Notes under the pieces: generated by a model
The model's database searches: none
The model's input: the letters and a program-made list of their open reading frames with translations, nothing else
Told to the model about the DNA's origin: nothing
Part shown: positions 24,159 through 34,384 of the stretch, piece by piece
How the letters are laid out: each line of letters starts with the position of its first letter
How positions within the stretch are numbered: position 1 is the stretch's first letter
Made by a program: the position numbers and the translations under genes
NCBI RefSeq assembly: GCF_958298935.1
Contig: NC_084927.1
Location: 21,898,001 to 21,962,000 of the forward strand
Source: Phragmites australis
Taxonomy: Eukaryota > Streptophyta > Magnoliopsida > Poales > Poaceae
DNA length: 64,000 nucleotides
Reading direction: 5' to 3'

Positions 24159-24303
24159 GAGGAGGGGAGCGAACCGCCCCCCTCTTTACGCCATCTTGTG
24201 ATCGAGCTCTTGCCTTCTTTGCGCTCCTGAGCCCTAGACTTTCCTTAGGCGATCAAAGCACTCTTCTTCCCCCACCGTCCAGATCATCCCCCACCCTGAC
24301 GAG

Positions 24304-27300
24304 ATGTCGAGAGCAGGAGGAAGCCGCCGCGACCAGGCACCCGACAGCATACTGCCGGAGTCCCGGCTGGTGAACGAGGAGGCGGCGGATAGGGTTCGAA
24401 AGCTGATGGTTCCCGAGGGCCAGCGGGGGACCTCGGTGGTGGCGCCGGCAAGCTTCCCGCCGGTGGCGAACCGGCCGGGGCGCATCGTTCTTTTTACTTC
24501 CTTTGTGGTGGCCGGGCTGGTGTCGCCATTCTCGACGTTCTTTCTCCAGATCCTAGAAACGTTCGGGATCCAGTTGGTGCATCTCAGCCCCAACTCCGTC
24601 GTCATCCTGGCGGTCTTCGCCCACCTCTGCGAGATGTTCGTGGGGGTGTCGCCGTTGGTGATGCTCTTCCGGCACTTCTTCGTGCTGCGGTCGGCCGGGA
24701 AGAAGAGGGGCTTCTCCACCGCGGACGTCGTCGGCTGCTGCAACTTCTGGCTGCGAGACAGCCTGGGGGAGCAATACATTCCCCAGGTGCTGCGGAGCAA
24801 GTGGGAGGACTGGCGGCGCGACTGATTCTACGTCGACGTCAGCCCCCACGACCGTTTGACCCTGCTGGAGATGGCGGCGGAACCCCAGAAGGCGACCTGG
24901 GAGGTGCCGCCGCAGGCGGACACGCAGATGGCGCCGGTCCTGGAGCGCATCGACTTCCTGTGCCAGGTCGGGCTTACTTCGGTGATGGTGGTGGCGGACT
25001 ACCTACACCGCCGTCTGGCACCTCTGCGGGAACAGGCCCGGCCCTGCTGGTTTTACACCAGCCCCCAGGACATCACCCGAACCTAGATCGGCGAGGAGTG
25101 GGACCTGGGCAGGCCGGCACTGAGGGGCCTGCTCCGGGTGGTGATCGGGGTGGACAACCTGAGCCGGGCGGAGCTCCCGTGGAAGGAGCTAGCACTCTGA
25201 GCCGATCCTGACCGGGTGGCGCTGCAGGCGAAGCTGCCAGAGTTCGACGCCCAGGGGCTGGTCGATAGGCCAGGGCGTTAAAACCCCGGGACTATCTAGA
25301 TTCCCGGGGTGGACGAGACAGCCGGCGAAGAGGCTGCGAGCGATCCAGCGCAGACCGGTGGCCCGGGCACCGCAGGCGACGAGCCGCAGGCCAGCGGTGG
25401 GGCTGCTGCGGGCAGCAGCCGCCAGGCCGGAGAAGGAGGCACCGCCGACAGTGGGGCGGCGATAGCGCCGGGGGACAGAGGGAAGCGGCCCCGGACTTTC
25501 TTTCCTACACCGGCATCCCCACCGTCGCCGTCGCCTGGCGAGGAGGGAGGCTGGGGCGGTCAGTCGTCCAGCGCGGGGCCGTCGGCGGGGGCGGCATCTG
25601 CGGTTCTGGAACCAGACTTTGATCTGCTTGGGCCTGGTCTGGAGCCCGGAGACCGCACGGCGGCCCCGCAGAGCCCCCCACAGAAGAGGAGGAGGGAGGA
25701 CTCTGGGCCAACGCCATCGGGCCTGGGGTACAGGATCCCGGCATCGAGGTGGCAATACCGAAGACCCACATCTGCCTAAGTTTCCCCCCTCTTTTCCCTA
25801 AGCATGCCTTGCCCGAAGCGACTTTGGAGACTAACCTTCGTTCTTCTTTTGCAGGTCGCCTACGGGCGCCGCCGGAGACCAAGGACGGCCGGAGGAGCCG
25901 AGGCCAGCTCCAGCCCCCGAGCCGAGCGCGCCGGTGGAGCTGGAGCCGCTGAGCGCGCCAGTCGAGACAGAATCACAGGCGTCGCCCAGCCCCGAGCGGG
26001 TGGCAGCGGCCGTGCCCGAGCAACCGGCGCCGGCTGAGTCCGCCCCGAGCTCATCAAGCGTGGGGCGGTCGACCTCGTCGTGGGCAGTGCCTGCATGGCA
26101 ATTTTCGGGGACCCTGAGCCCCTCAGAGGAGGCTTGCAGGGGACCCAGCGCCCAGCTGTCGCCCAGCCGGCCCACCGACCCCCCCCCCCCAGTCGTGGTG
26201 GGAAGCGCCCGGGAGGTGATCAGGCGGCTGGAGGTGGCCGTGGCTGGAGAGATGATGCAGCTTGAGGTGGACCGCGCTACCCTTGCTGCAAAGAGGGAGC
26301 GGCTTGTCGCAGGCTGGCGCCTTTTCGAGGCCTGCGTCGCCACGGCGCGCGCCGCTAACGAGAGTGAGCGGCGCGCTCTGGAGGAGGAGCGGAAGGCCCT
26401 AGAGGGCACTCGCACGGAGGCCGTGCGGGAACGCGAAGAAGCCGCCCGCCTAACCAAGGCATCACAGCAGCAGGCTACCGAGGCACTCGCTAGGGAGAGG
26501 CAGGCGCAGGCGCGGAAGGAGGCGGTCCTGGCCCACGAGAGGACGGCGGAGGCCTTCCAGGTTGAATTGGCCCACTAGAAAGGCGAGGCTAACCAGATCC
26601 GCGCCGAACTCCAGCACCGGGAGAAGGAGCTCCAGTGCCGGGAGGAGGACGTCGCGATCAGGGAGACCGACGTCGGCATCACGACGGCGGATCTGGAAGC
26701 CCGGGAGGAACTGCTGATCCTCCGGGAGACAGAGGCTGCCGAGGCGGTGCTGGCCTCAGCCGCTCGGGAGGAGCCGCTCGGGAGGAGCAGGCCGCCAAGT
26801 GGGAGTCCGAGCTGACCACCCGTGAGCAGGCCCTCTCTGCCCTTGCAGAGCGGGTGAAGCAGGCTGAAGCCCAAGCGTCCAGCGCGGCCGGGGGACAGGA
26901 CCTCGAGGAGCGGCTGCGGAGCGTGACGGAGGAGCTCGAGGCCGCCAAGACCGAACGGGCCGGCGTGAAGCGGATGATGGAAGACATCCTCTGGCAAACG
27001 CAGAGGTCTGTGAGGGTGGCTGGGCTCGGGCGAGTCCACGTGGAGGCGAAGGGGACGGGCCTCGGCTAGGTTGCCCTTGGCTTTCAGAGAATCAGCCAAC
27101 GCCTCGAGGCGCTCCCCCAGGCCGTCCAGGAGCTCGCCGCCCGGGAAGGGCGTGGCTTAGCCCAGGCAGTGGCCGAGCATGTCCTGGCGTGCTACCGAAG
27201 CCGGGACCCGAACTTCCCGCCAAAACCAGCTCGGGAAGGGGTGGTTGAAGCCGAGGAGGCCGCCCGGGAGGCAGTTCGGGGCGCTGCCGCCGAGGTGGCG

Positions 27301-27372
27301 GCCTGCTTTGCGCGAGAGGTGCCGCTGACTCCAGACCCGGGGAGCAGCGGCGAGGGCTCCGACTTAGAGTAG
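24304..27372 (+). pseudogene. Antisense accessory ORF of the nested element (Transposase_28-like / putative gypsy type transposon domain)
   Basis: 24304-24825 starts MSRAGGSRRDQAPDS and holds the conserved block with FLQILETFGIQLVHLSPNSV, HLCEMFVGV and KWEDWRRD, which I recognise as the family named putative gypsy type transposon (Pfam Transposase_28). A TGA at 24823 stands where Trp is expected, and the domain continues FYVDVSPHDRL. Further stops follow at 25084, 25198 and near 25279. 25309-25779 is low-complexity Gly/Ala/Pro sequence with KKRRREDSG. 25780-25855 looks like an intron ending TTTTGCAG whose donor GT is not seen. 25934-27372 is an Ala/Glu/Arg-rich coiled coil broken by stops near 26578 and a frameshift near 26770. 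The role of this ORF in Tat elements is not known. It lies between pol and the 3' LTR and points against gag-pol. Confidence 0.75.
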
Positions 27373-27807
27373 GCTTTTGTAGTTTTTCTTTTTCTTTGTC
27401 TTGATGTAAATATGAGAGTGATCCCTCAGAATAGCTGTCCTTTTTTGTGAATATAATGGAAGCCTTTGGGGTCGCAACTCCAGTATTCTTCTGAGTGCTT
27501 GATGAAGTTTCGCTGTTTTCACTTGATGCCCCGAGGTGTACTCAGTCGGACTGAGCCCGACCTTTTCTTCCCCGAGAACGAAGTCGTCCCGAACACTCGT
27601 CACCCAAGTAGTGAGGCCTTCTCGGCGTGTTCAGCCCCTGAGCCCTCACGAGTCCGCAACGGCTAAGTCAAAAGAAAAAGGGACGAACTTCCTTGCTCGG
27701 GAGATAGATCGATCCAGCACGGAGCACACCATGACCAGTAAACACTTTCCCACTCTGCGACCACTCAGCAAGTAGACTGGAGAAACGTGCGGGCGGGAAT
27801 GCGACCA

Positions 27808-27952
27808 AGAGTCCCCACGGTTTGGTGGTGCCCAGGCTTAGGACGGACCGGACCGAGCACCGATAGCCCGCCCCTGGGGCCTAGGCTCCGGACTACTCGA
27901 GCGGCTCGAGCGATAGGATTACCCGAGAACCCCAGGGACTCGGTAGTGCTCG
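27808..27952 (+). repeat. Direct repeat, copy 1
   Basis: About 145 bp with GGTTTGGTGGTGCCC, CCCCTGGGGCCTAGGCTCCG and GATTACCCGAGAACCCCAGG. The second copy is 769 bp downstream (28577-28720) and is visibly more than 85 percent similar over most of its length by eye. Confidence 0.85.
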
Positions 27953-28576
27953 GGGCCCTTTAAGCGGACCGAACACCACGACCACCATGAAAGACTTCGG
28001 TCAGACATTGCCGTACGTACGGTACACCTTTCTACTGACCGTTCTGTCGTTCCAGGAAAAAGTGGACACGTGGCAGGGTTTTGTGCGCGAGGAGACCATC
28101 TCACCGAACAGATTAGAGTACGAGGGCCCCCAAGGACAACTCGGGAACAATATATTACTGAATGTAAATTCGTCTGAATTTAACCACACACCGGACAGCT
28201 GTCAGCTTTTTAGCCAACCGATCCAGGAGAGGCATGCGCTCCGAGCTCGGGGTGCCCAGGAACTTGGTTCCCACGGCTGGGGCGCCCGAGCAGTGGGGGC
28301 GCGAGGGGGGCTCGGATCAGGCGATCCCAACCACTCACGCCTGAGCAGTAGGACCGCCCGAGGACCCTTAGGGCCGAGCAACGACCTGGGCACCGAGGCC
28401 CTCGCGGTCGAGCTGCTTTTGCTTTTGATTGTCGATCTGTGACTTGAGAAAAATAAAGAAAATCTTTGGTTGGTGTGCTCTGTTAGTGCGGTACTCATTA
28501 TAGACTGCTCTCATTTTCGACCCGAGACCTCTCGAATGCCCAGACCGGCGGACAAGAGTAGGCAGAGGCATAAACC

Positions 28577-28720
28577 AGAGGTCCTATGGTTCGGTGGTGC
28601 CCGGGTATGACAGACCAGACCGAGCACCGACAGCCCACCCCTGGGGCCTGGGCTCCGGACTACTCGAGCGGCTCAAGCGATAGGATTACCCGAGAACCCC
28701 AGGGGCTCGGTAGTCCCCGG
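28577..28720 (+). repeat. Direct repeat, copy 2
   Basis: Copy of 27808-27952 inside the same spacer. It shares the blocks GGACTACTCGAGCGGCTC and GATTACCCGAGAACCCCAGG. Confidence 0.85.
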
Positions 28721-29052
28721 GAGACTGTCACGACACCGAACACCATAGCCTACCACAACAGACGTAAGTCAGCGGCAACTGCCCGCGCGCATACCAATCG
28801 GGATTCTTTTATCAACGGAGAAAAAGAGAGAGCAAACTTTTCTCGCACAATCGAGCGTCTCACCAGACAGATTAAGCATATGGAATCCAGAAAAATGAAA
28901 TTTGACAGAAGGATTGCACATTGATATACATATTGTATTGACAATTTTTTTTTACAAGGTTGGGTGACTAACGCAGTTAGTGGTGGCCCCCGGTCAACTT
29001 GGGCGGGGGGAAGCCCCCGGCCTGGTTGACCTGAGCCTGCAAACATGGCCAT

Positions 29053-30285
29053 CTACGAGAAGAACTTGCGCAAGTGCTCGATGTTCCACGGGTTGGGGAG
29101 CGGCTGCCCATCTTCTGCAGCCAATCGGAAGGAGCCTTCTCGCAGGACACCGATCACGGTAAAGGAGCCTTCCCACATAGGGGACAGTTCATTCCTTCCT
29201 TTGCGCGATTGGACGCGTCAGAGAACTAGATCCCCCACCTCGAGAGACCGGGCCCGGACGTGACGCTGATGGTAGCGCCGCAGGCTTTGCTGGTAGCGAG
29301 CTGCTCGGACGGCGGCACGCCACCGGCGCTCTTCCAAATAGTCGACGTCGTCGCGCCTTTGCCGCTCCTGTTCGCCTTCAGAGTAGGCATGCACCCGAGG
29401 GGAGCCTAGAGTGAGCTCGGAGGGGAGGACCGCCTCAGCGCCGTACACAAGGAAGAAAGGAGTCTCCCCAGTAGCGCGACTTGGCGTGGTCCGGTTGGCC
29501 CATAGCACGGCAAGCAGCTCGTCGATCCACCCTTTCCCGTGCATTGCGAGCACGTTGTAGGTCCGGGTTTTGAGCCCCTTTAGTATCTCCGCGTTGGCGC
29601 GCTCGACCTGCCCATTGCTCCGAGGATGAGCGACAGAGGCGAAGCAGAGCTTGATGCCGAGGTCTTCGCAGTAGTCCCCGAACAGGGCACTTGTGAACTG
29701 AGTGCCATTGTCAGTGATGGTCCGATTTGGGACACCAAAGCGACTGGTGATACCGTGGATAAAATGTAGCACCGTGTTCTTGGTCACCTTGACGACTGGA
29801 ACCGTCTTCGGCCACTTGGTGAATTTGTGGATGGCGGTGTAGAGGTACACATAGCCCCCGATTGCTCGGGGGAATGGACCCAGAATGTCCAGCCCCCAGA
29901 CCGCGAAAGGCCATGACAGGGGGATGGTTTGAAGAGCCTGAGCTAGCTGGTGAATCTGCTTTGCGTGGAACTGGCACGTCCTGCAGCGCCGAACCAGCTC
30001 GGAAGCATCCTGGAGGGTTATAGGCCAGTAGAAACCTTGCCGGAAGGCCTTCCCGACCAACGTGCGGAACGATGCATGGCCACCACACTCGCCCTCGTGG
30101 ACCTCAGCGAGAAGCTCGCCGCCTTCTACCCGGGTGATGCATTTCAGGAGGATGCCGCCTGCGTTACGCCGGTAGAGATCCCCATCTACTATGGCATAGC
30201 GTTTGGACTGCCGAGCAACTCTTTCAGCAGAAGCCTCATCCTCGGGGAGGAACTTTTCCTTCAAGTACCCTCGTATCTCGTCCAT
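29053..30285 (-). pseudogene. Nested gypsy integrase (nearly complete, one stop)
   Basis: From 30285 on the minus strand: a linker, the HHCC zinc finger (EVHEGECGGHAS ... CRTCQFHAKQ), the core with GLDILGPFP (first Asp), RTITDNGTQFTSALF (second Asp) and RSNGQVERANAEI (Glu), then the C-terminal domain ending GDLVL. A TGA at 29218-29220 replaces an expected Arg codon. After it the C-terminal fold continues (SPMWEGSFTVIGVL, NPWNIEHLRKFFS) to a natural stop at 29053-29055. The enzyme would insert the cDNA into chromosomal DNA. Catalytic residues are intact, so only the late stop truncates it. Confidence 0.9.
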
Positions 30286-31210
30286 CCACGAGGCATCTTG
30301 AGAACAGTCAGCAAGTGCAGCGACTCGCCGGATGGCGTCATCCTGTCGGGGCTTCCCACTGAGGGCGCCGCCGGGGTCCCCTGAATTGAGCTCGAGGTTT
30401 CCCCTTCGTCCTGTTCGGCAGGCAGGACAGAAGGCCGTGTGAGTCTTTCTTCAAAGACTCCGGCAGGGACGCGAGCACGGGAGGAGGCCAAGCGGGAGAG
30501 GTCATCGGCCAGAGCGTTGTCACGGTGAGAGATGTACCGCAGCTCCAGGCCGTCGAAGCGCTTCTCCAGCTTCCTGACTGCCGCCACGTACACTGCCATT
30601 TGAGGATCCGTGCACTGGTACTCTTTCGATACCTGGTTGACCACCAGCTTGGAGTCTCCCTTGACCAGGAGGCGACAAATCCCGAGGCCCACCGTGGCTC
30701 GGAGGCCGGCGATGAGGCCCTCATATTCCACCATGTTGTTGGATGCACGGAACTGCAGCTGCACGACGTACCGGAGTTCTTCACCCGTTGGGAGGTGAGA
30801 ACCACTCCGGCCCCCGCGCCTTTCAGCATGAGGGAACCGTCGAAATGCATAATCCAGTACCCAGGCGCATCGTGCCCGGGATATGTGGAGATTTCTTCTT
30901 GGATGACCTCAGGGACGGGTGTCCACTCTGCCACGAAGTTAGAGAGCGCCTGGCTTTTGATCACCTGGCGGCTGACAAAGTGCAGGTCGAACTCTGCCAG
31001 TTTCACCGCCCACTTGACTACACGCCTGGTGCCTTCTCGGTTCCGGAGGATGGGCCCCAGTGGGTACGTGGTAACCACCGAGACCTTGTGCGCCTGGAAG
31101 TAGTGGCGCAGTTTTCGGGAAACGATGAGCACGGCGTAGAGCAGCTTCTGAGTCTGGGGGTACCTTGTCTTGGCCTCCCGGAGGACTTCACTGACGAAGT
31201 ACACCGGTCA
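30286..31210 (-). pseudogene. Nested gypsy RNase H plus additional RNase H
   Basis: After the stop at 31208-31210 the frame reads [18 protein letters not shown] and [15 protein letters not shown], ending the first RNase H. It continues into the second module with [21 protein letters not shown] single-base deletion near 30790 shifts the frame; the module then continues as [30 protein letters not shown] and [15 protein letters not shown] in another frame. Asp, Glu and Asp positions of RNase H can be traced across the shift. The dual arrangement supports Tat lineage membership. Confidence 0.85.
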
Positions 31211-32602
31211 CTGTACCCGGCGGGCCCGAACTGCGGCTTCACCCGAGGGCCTGCTACAGCCCCCGAGCTCGGCGACATGGTCGGGGCTGACCGGGTGCTC
31301 GGGCTTGACTCCCTGGTCGGGTGGAGCCAAGTGCTCGGGCTCGACCCCCTGCTCAGGGGGAGCCACGAGGACGAGGGAGTGCTCGGGGGTGGCCGGGAGC
31401 TGGGACCCAGCACCTGACCCTGTGCACTCATCGTGCTCCACCACCAGCACCATGCTCATGACCTGAGGAGTGGCCGACACGTAGAGCAGTAGTGGCTCGC
31501 CTTCGGACGGGGCCACCAGCACGGGTGGTGAGGTGAGATACTTCTTCAGATCACGGAAGGCCTGCTCGGCCTCTGGCGTCCAGTAGAAATGACCGATCTT
31601 CTTCAGAAGCTTGAAAAGGGGGAGTCCTCGCTTCCCGAGTTTGGAGATGAAGCGCCCGAGGGCCGCCATGCAGTCGGCGAGACGCTGAACCTCCTTGAGT
31701 CGAGCCGGGGGTCGCATCTACTCGATGGCCCGAATCTTCTCTGGATTGGCCTCGATCCCTCGGCTGGAAACCAAGAAACCGAGGAGTTTGCCCGCAGGCA
31801 CCCCAAAGACGCATTTCTCAGGGTTGAGCTTCAGGCGGGTAGTGTGGAGACTGTTGAAAGTCTCGGCAAGATCTTCGAGCAGGGTGGCGCAGTCTCTGGA
31901 TTTGACCACGAGATCGTCGATGTAGGCCTCGACGTTGCGGCCAATCTGCGAATCAAGGGTGATACGGATAGCGCGCTGGAAAGAAGACCCAGCGTTGCGC
32001 AAACCAAAAGGCATCGATACATAGCAATAAGTCCCCACCGGAGTGGTAAAAGCAGTTTTTTCTTCGTCCTCTATGGCCATGCAAATCTGGTGATAACCAG
32101 AGTTTGCATCTAAAAAACACATAAGATCACATCCCGCGGTTGCATCTACAATTTGATCTATGCGGGGCAAAGGAAAAGGATCTTTGGGGCAAGCCTTGTT
32201 TAGATCGGTGTAGTCCACGCACATGCGGAGCTTGCCGTTGGCCTTCGGGACGATAACTAGGTTTGCCAGCCACTCGGGGTGGAGGACCTCTCAGATAAAT
32301 CCGGCGTCAAGGAGCTTGTTGACTTGCTTCCGGATGAACTCCTAGCGCTCGGGCGCCTGCCGCCGAACCTTCTGCTTCACCGGGCGTGCATCGGGGCGCA
32401 CAGCCAGGTGGTGCTCGATCACCTCCCTAGGGATCCCGGGCATATCGGACGGCTGCCATGCAAACACGTCGACGTTAGCCCGGAGGAAGGCGACGAGCGC
32501 GCTTTCCTATTTGCCGCCCAGGTCACCGCCGATTCGAACGACCTGGGAGGCGTCTTCGCCCACCACGACCTCCTTCGTAGGAACGGAGGCGTCGGCAGTG
32601 AG
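31211..32602 (-). pseudogene. Nested gypsy reverse transcriptase
   Basis: The upstream part reads SALVAFLRANVDVFAW, EFIRKQVNKLLDAGFI and EVLHPEWLANLVIVPKANGK, interrupted by stops at 32507-32509, 32342-32344 and 32291-32293. 32224-31721 is open, with VDYTDLNKACPKDPFPLP, FLDANSGYHQI, MPFGLRNAGSSFQRAI and the catalytic YIDDLVVKS. After a TAG at 31718-31720 it continues with the thumb and RNase H start (WTPEAEQAFRDLKKYLTSPP). An in-frame Pro/Glu-rich insertion (about 31230-31440) has repeated PEH units before the expected RRVQ-PVYF. Copying of RNA into DNA would be its role. Confidence 0.9.
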
Positions 32603-33415
32603 TCAGGGTTTAGATGAAGAGGGTCCCGGGCCCCCTGGACGACCTTCGACCTCGGCTCGGGCTGAGACCAAGGCCGAGTATAACTGCTCGGCGCAGGAGA
32701 CGGCGCTGCTGGTCTCGGCGGACACGGAGATGGGGCCCGCTGGGCCCGGCATCTTGACCGTGAGGTACGCGTAGTGCGTAACCACAATGAACCGAGCGAG
32801 CGCCGGGCGCCCGAGGATGGCGTTATAGGGGAGGGGGAGCTCCACGACGTCAAAGATGACGTTCTCCGTCCGGAAGTTGTCCCGGCTCCCGAATGTCACG
32901 GGCAACTCGACCTGCCCGAGAGGCAAGGAGTGCCCGGGTATCACCCCGTAAAACAAGAGCGACGGCTTTAGGCGCCTGGAGGGCACCTGTAGCTTCTCGA
33001 AAGCCTCCTTGGAGAGGAGGTTAAGGCCTGCACCCCCGTCGATCAGCACCCTGCTGACCTTCACATTGCAGATGGTGGGGGACACTACCAGGGGTAGTTG
33101 CCCCACGCCTGCAGTACTGGCGGGGTGGTCGGCCAAGCTGAATGTGATCGGTGCGTCCGACCACTTCAGGGGCCTTGTGGCCTCTTCACTCGGGGTCGCC
33201 GAGCACACCTCGCGCCGCATGGTTTTGACACTGTGGCGGGAGGAGGGCGTGTACACGCCTCCATCGATGAAGGCGACGGTGTGCTCAGGCTCCTGGAAAC
33301 CGAGCTCTGTGTTGTTGGGGGCGGCTTCTTCGTCGTCACCCCCGCGGGGCTCGTCGCGGTCCCTTTGGCGCTACTCGACGAGGCCCTTGACCGTGCGGCA
33401 CTCCGTGAGATCATG
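32603..33415 (-). pseudogene. Nested gypsy protease region
   Basis: 33256-32603 is open and includes VSRVLIDGGAGLNLLSKEAF, in which DGG-A replaces the usual DTG/DSG-type aspartic protease active site, as is common in Tat elements. It is followed by AILGRPALARFI. Upstream on the same strand is the gag-pro linker, with stops near 33372 and 33416. Confidence 0.8.
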
Positions 33416-34002
33416 TCATCTGGTCTGGTGGATCGGGCACCACTTCCCCGGCTCAGGCCCCGCAGGAGCGGGGGCCCTTGCCGGAGCGGGATCCGGAGCC
33501 CTTGCGGGAGCCGGAGCCCTAGGAGGGGCTCGGGCCGGGGCTCTCGCGGGTGCAAGCTGTCTGTCGGCGGCCGCCCAGCGTACTTGCAGGCGGTCGGGCT
33601 CCTGGGCCGGCCCACGGGCGGGGCCCTGGGCTGGCTCGACGGGGACAGCCTCGCACCTCCTTCTCTTTTTCTTTTCCCGCCTGTCAGAGCGGGAAGGATC
33701 TGGTTGATCGGCGGCGGGGTGCTCAGGGCGCGGAACGTGCCAAGCCCGAGCTTCCGCCACCTTTGCGCACTTGTCGGCCAGCGCGAAAAGTTCCGCGGTG
33801 GTCTCAACCTCGTGCGTGCCTAGCTTCTCGAGCATCCGCTCGTCGCAGACGCCCTGCCGGAAAGCGACAATGACAGTGTGGGGGGTTATCCGCGGGATGG
33901 TGTTGCGGACCTGGCTGAAGCGCTGAATAAAGTGCCGCAGCGTCTCCCCCTCCTGCTGCTTGACGGCATGGAGGTCGCACTCCAAGCCGGGACGCGTGAT
34001 CA
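33416..34002 (-). pseudogene. Nested gypsy gag, N-terminally truncated
   Basis: Begins at the junction with the outer LTR and reads LRHFIQRFSQVRNTIPRI, VIVAFRQGV and MLEKLGTHEVETTAELFALA, the retrotransposon gag domain. This is followed by basic and proline/alanine-repeat sequence (33480-33560) and the start of a zinc knuckle (WCPIHQT). A TGA at 33416-33418 stands for the expected Trp. The first part of gag, the leader and the 5' LTR are absent. Confidence 0.85.
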
Positions 34003-34080
34003 AGACATCCTAGTGCTACTCGCTAGATATTACACATGAAATACTCAATGTGTTTAACTTGACAACTTTTCGTGTCAACA
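34003..34080 (+). repeat. 3' LTR of the outer gypsy element, right part
   Basis: From CATCCTAG to GTGTCAACA it matches the end of the 5' LTR (14838-14913), including CTTTTCGTGTCAACA. It continues the LTR that stops at 22334. Confidence 0.85.
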
Positions 34081-34384
34081 CACAGGTGCAATTACTTGAC
34101 AGCAACGGTGTAAAAAAAATGCTTCGCACGTGTTGAATTGGATGAGTGGTTGCTATGCACCGGTTGCTGCCTTTGAATTCCCGCCACATTTGTCGGGTGG
34201 TTGCTGTTGCGCTTGTCAAACTGTCCTTGACTTATCACCACAATTACTGCAGGTGTGATGGGCTTCCAAATGCATCCCATATTCCTACTGGCCATCCATA
34301 GCCACAGCATCCCACATTCTACGATCAGCGTCTTGCTACTGAGGACCAAGAATCTTTTCCTTCCTTTCTCTTCTGTATTCATAT
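34081..34384. other. Short spacer right of the outer gypsy element
   Basis: No gene or clear element is seen. It may be internal sequence of an older element whose inverted ends are at 12973-13247 and 34385-34868. Confidence 0.3.

Larger units (their letters stand above)
27373..29052. other. Spacer between accessory ORF and pol in the nested element
   Basis: Non-coding, with no recognisable gene. It includes a direct-repeat pair (27808-27952 and 28577-28720) and CTCGAG-rich GC stretches that resemble the LTR hairpin motif. Confidence 0.5.
22335..34002 (-). mobile_element. Nested Ty3-gypsy element (Tat/RIRE2-like), 5'-truncated
   Basis: On the minus strand: gag (partial, from 34002), protease, RT, RNase H, second RNase H, integrase (to 29053), spacer, an ORF in opposite orientation (24304-27372 plus), polypurine tract and 3' LTR (23772 down to 22335). 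The 5' LTR, leader and gag N-terminus are missing: gag sequence meets the outer LTR directly at about 34003. About 36 bases of the outer LTR (equivalent to 14801-14836) are missing at that junction. This fits insertion followed by an illegitimate deletion. Base composition is much more GC-rich than the host element. Confidence 0.85.
14185..34080 (+). mobile_element. Outer Ty3-gypsy element (Tat lineage), split by a nested element
   Basis: 5' LTR 14185-14913, primer-binding site, degenerate gag and pol on the plus strand, polypurine tract and a 3' LTR in two parts (21687-22334 and about 34003-34080). The 3' LTR is interrupted by the element at 22335-34002. Without it the element is about 8.2 kb. 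A second RNase H-like domain after the first supports the Tat lineage. The flanks CACGA (14180-14184) and CACAG (34081-34085) agree only in three of five bases, so the target duplication is not proven. Coding regions are full of stops, so it is old. Confidence 0.85.

Noticed and set aside
30525..31417. Plus-strand ORFs of 192 and 224 codons over RT/RNase H
   Set aside because: They lie opposite recognisable RNase H sequence and have no motifs of their own.
33009..33823. Long plus-strand ORFs over the nested gag/protease
   Set aside because: GC-rich shadows of the minus-strand gag and protease, which have conserved motifs. The plus-strand products resemble nothing known.
14180..34085. 5-bp target duplication CACGA/CACAG for the outer gypsy element
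   Set aside because: Only three of five bases match, which is too weak to claim. It may have mutated or the ends may be off by a few bases.
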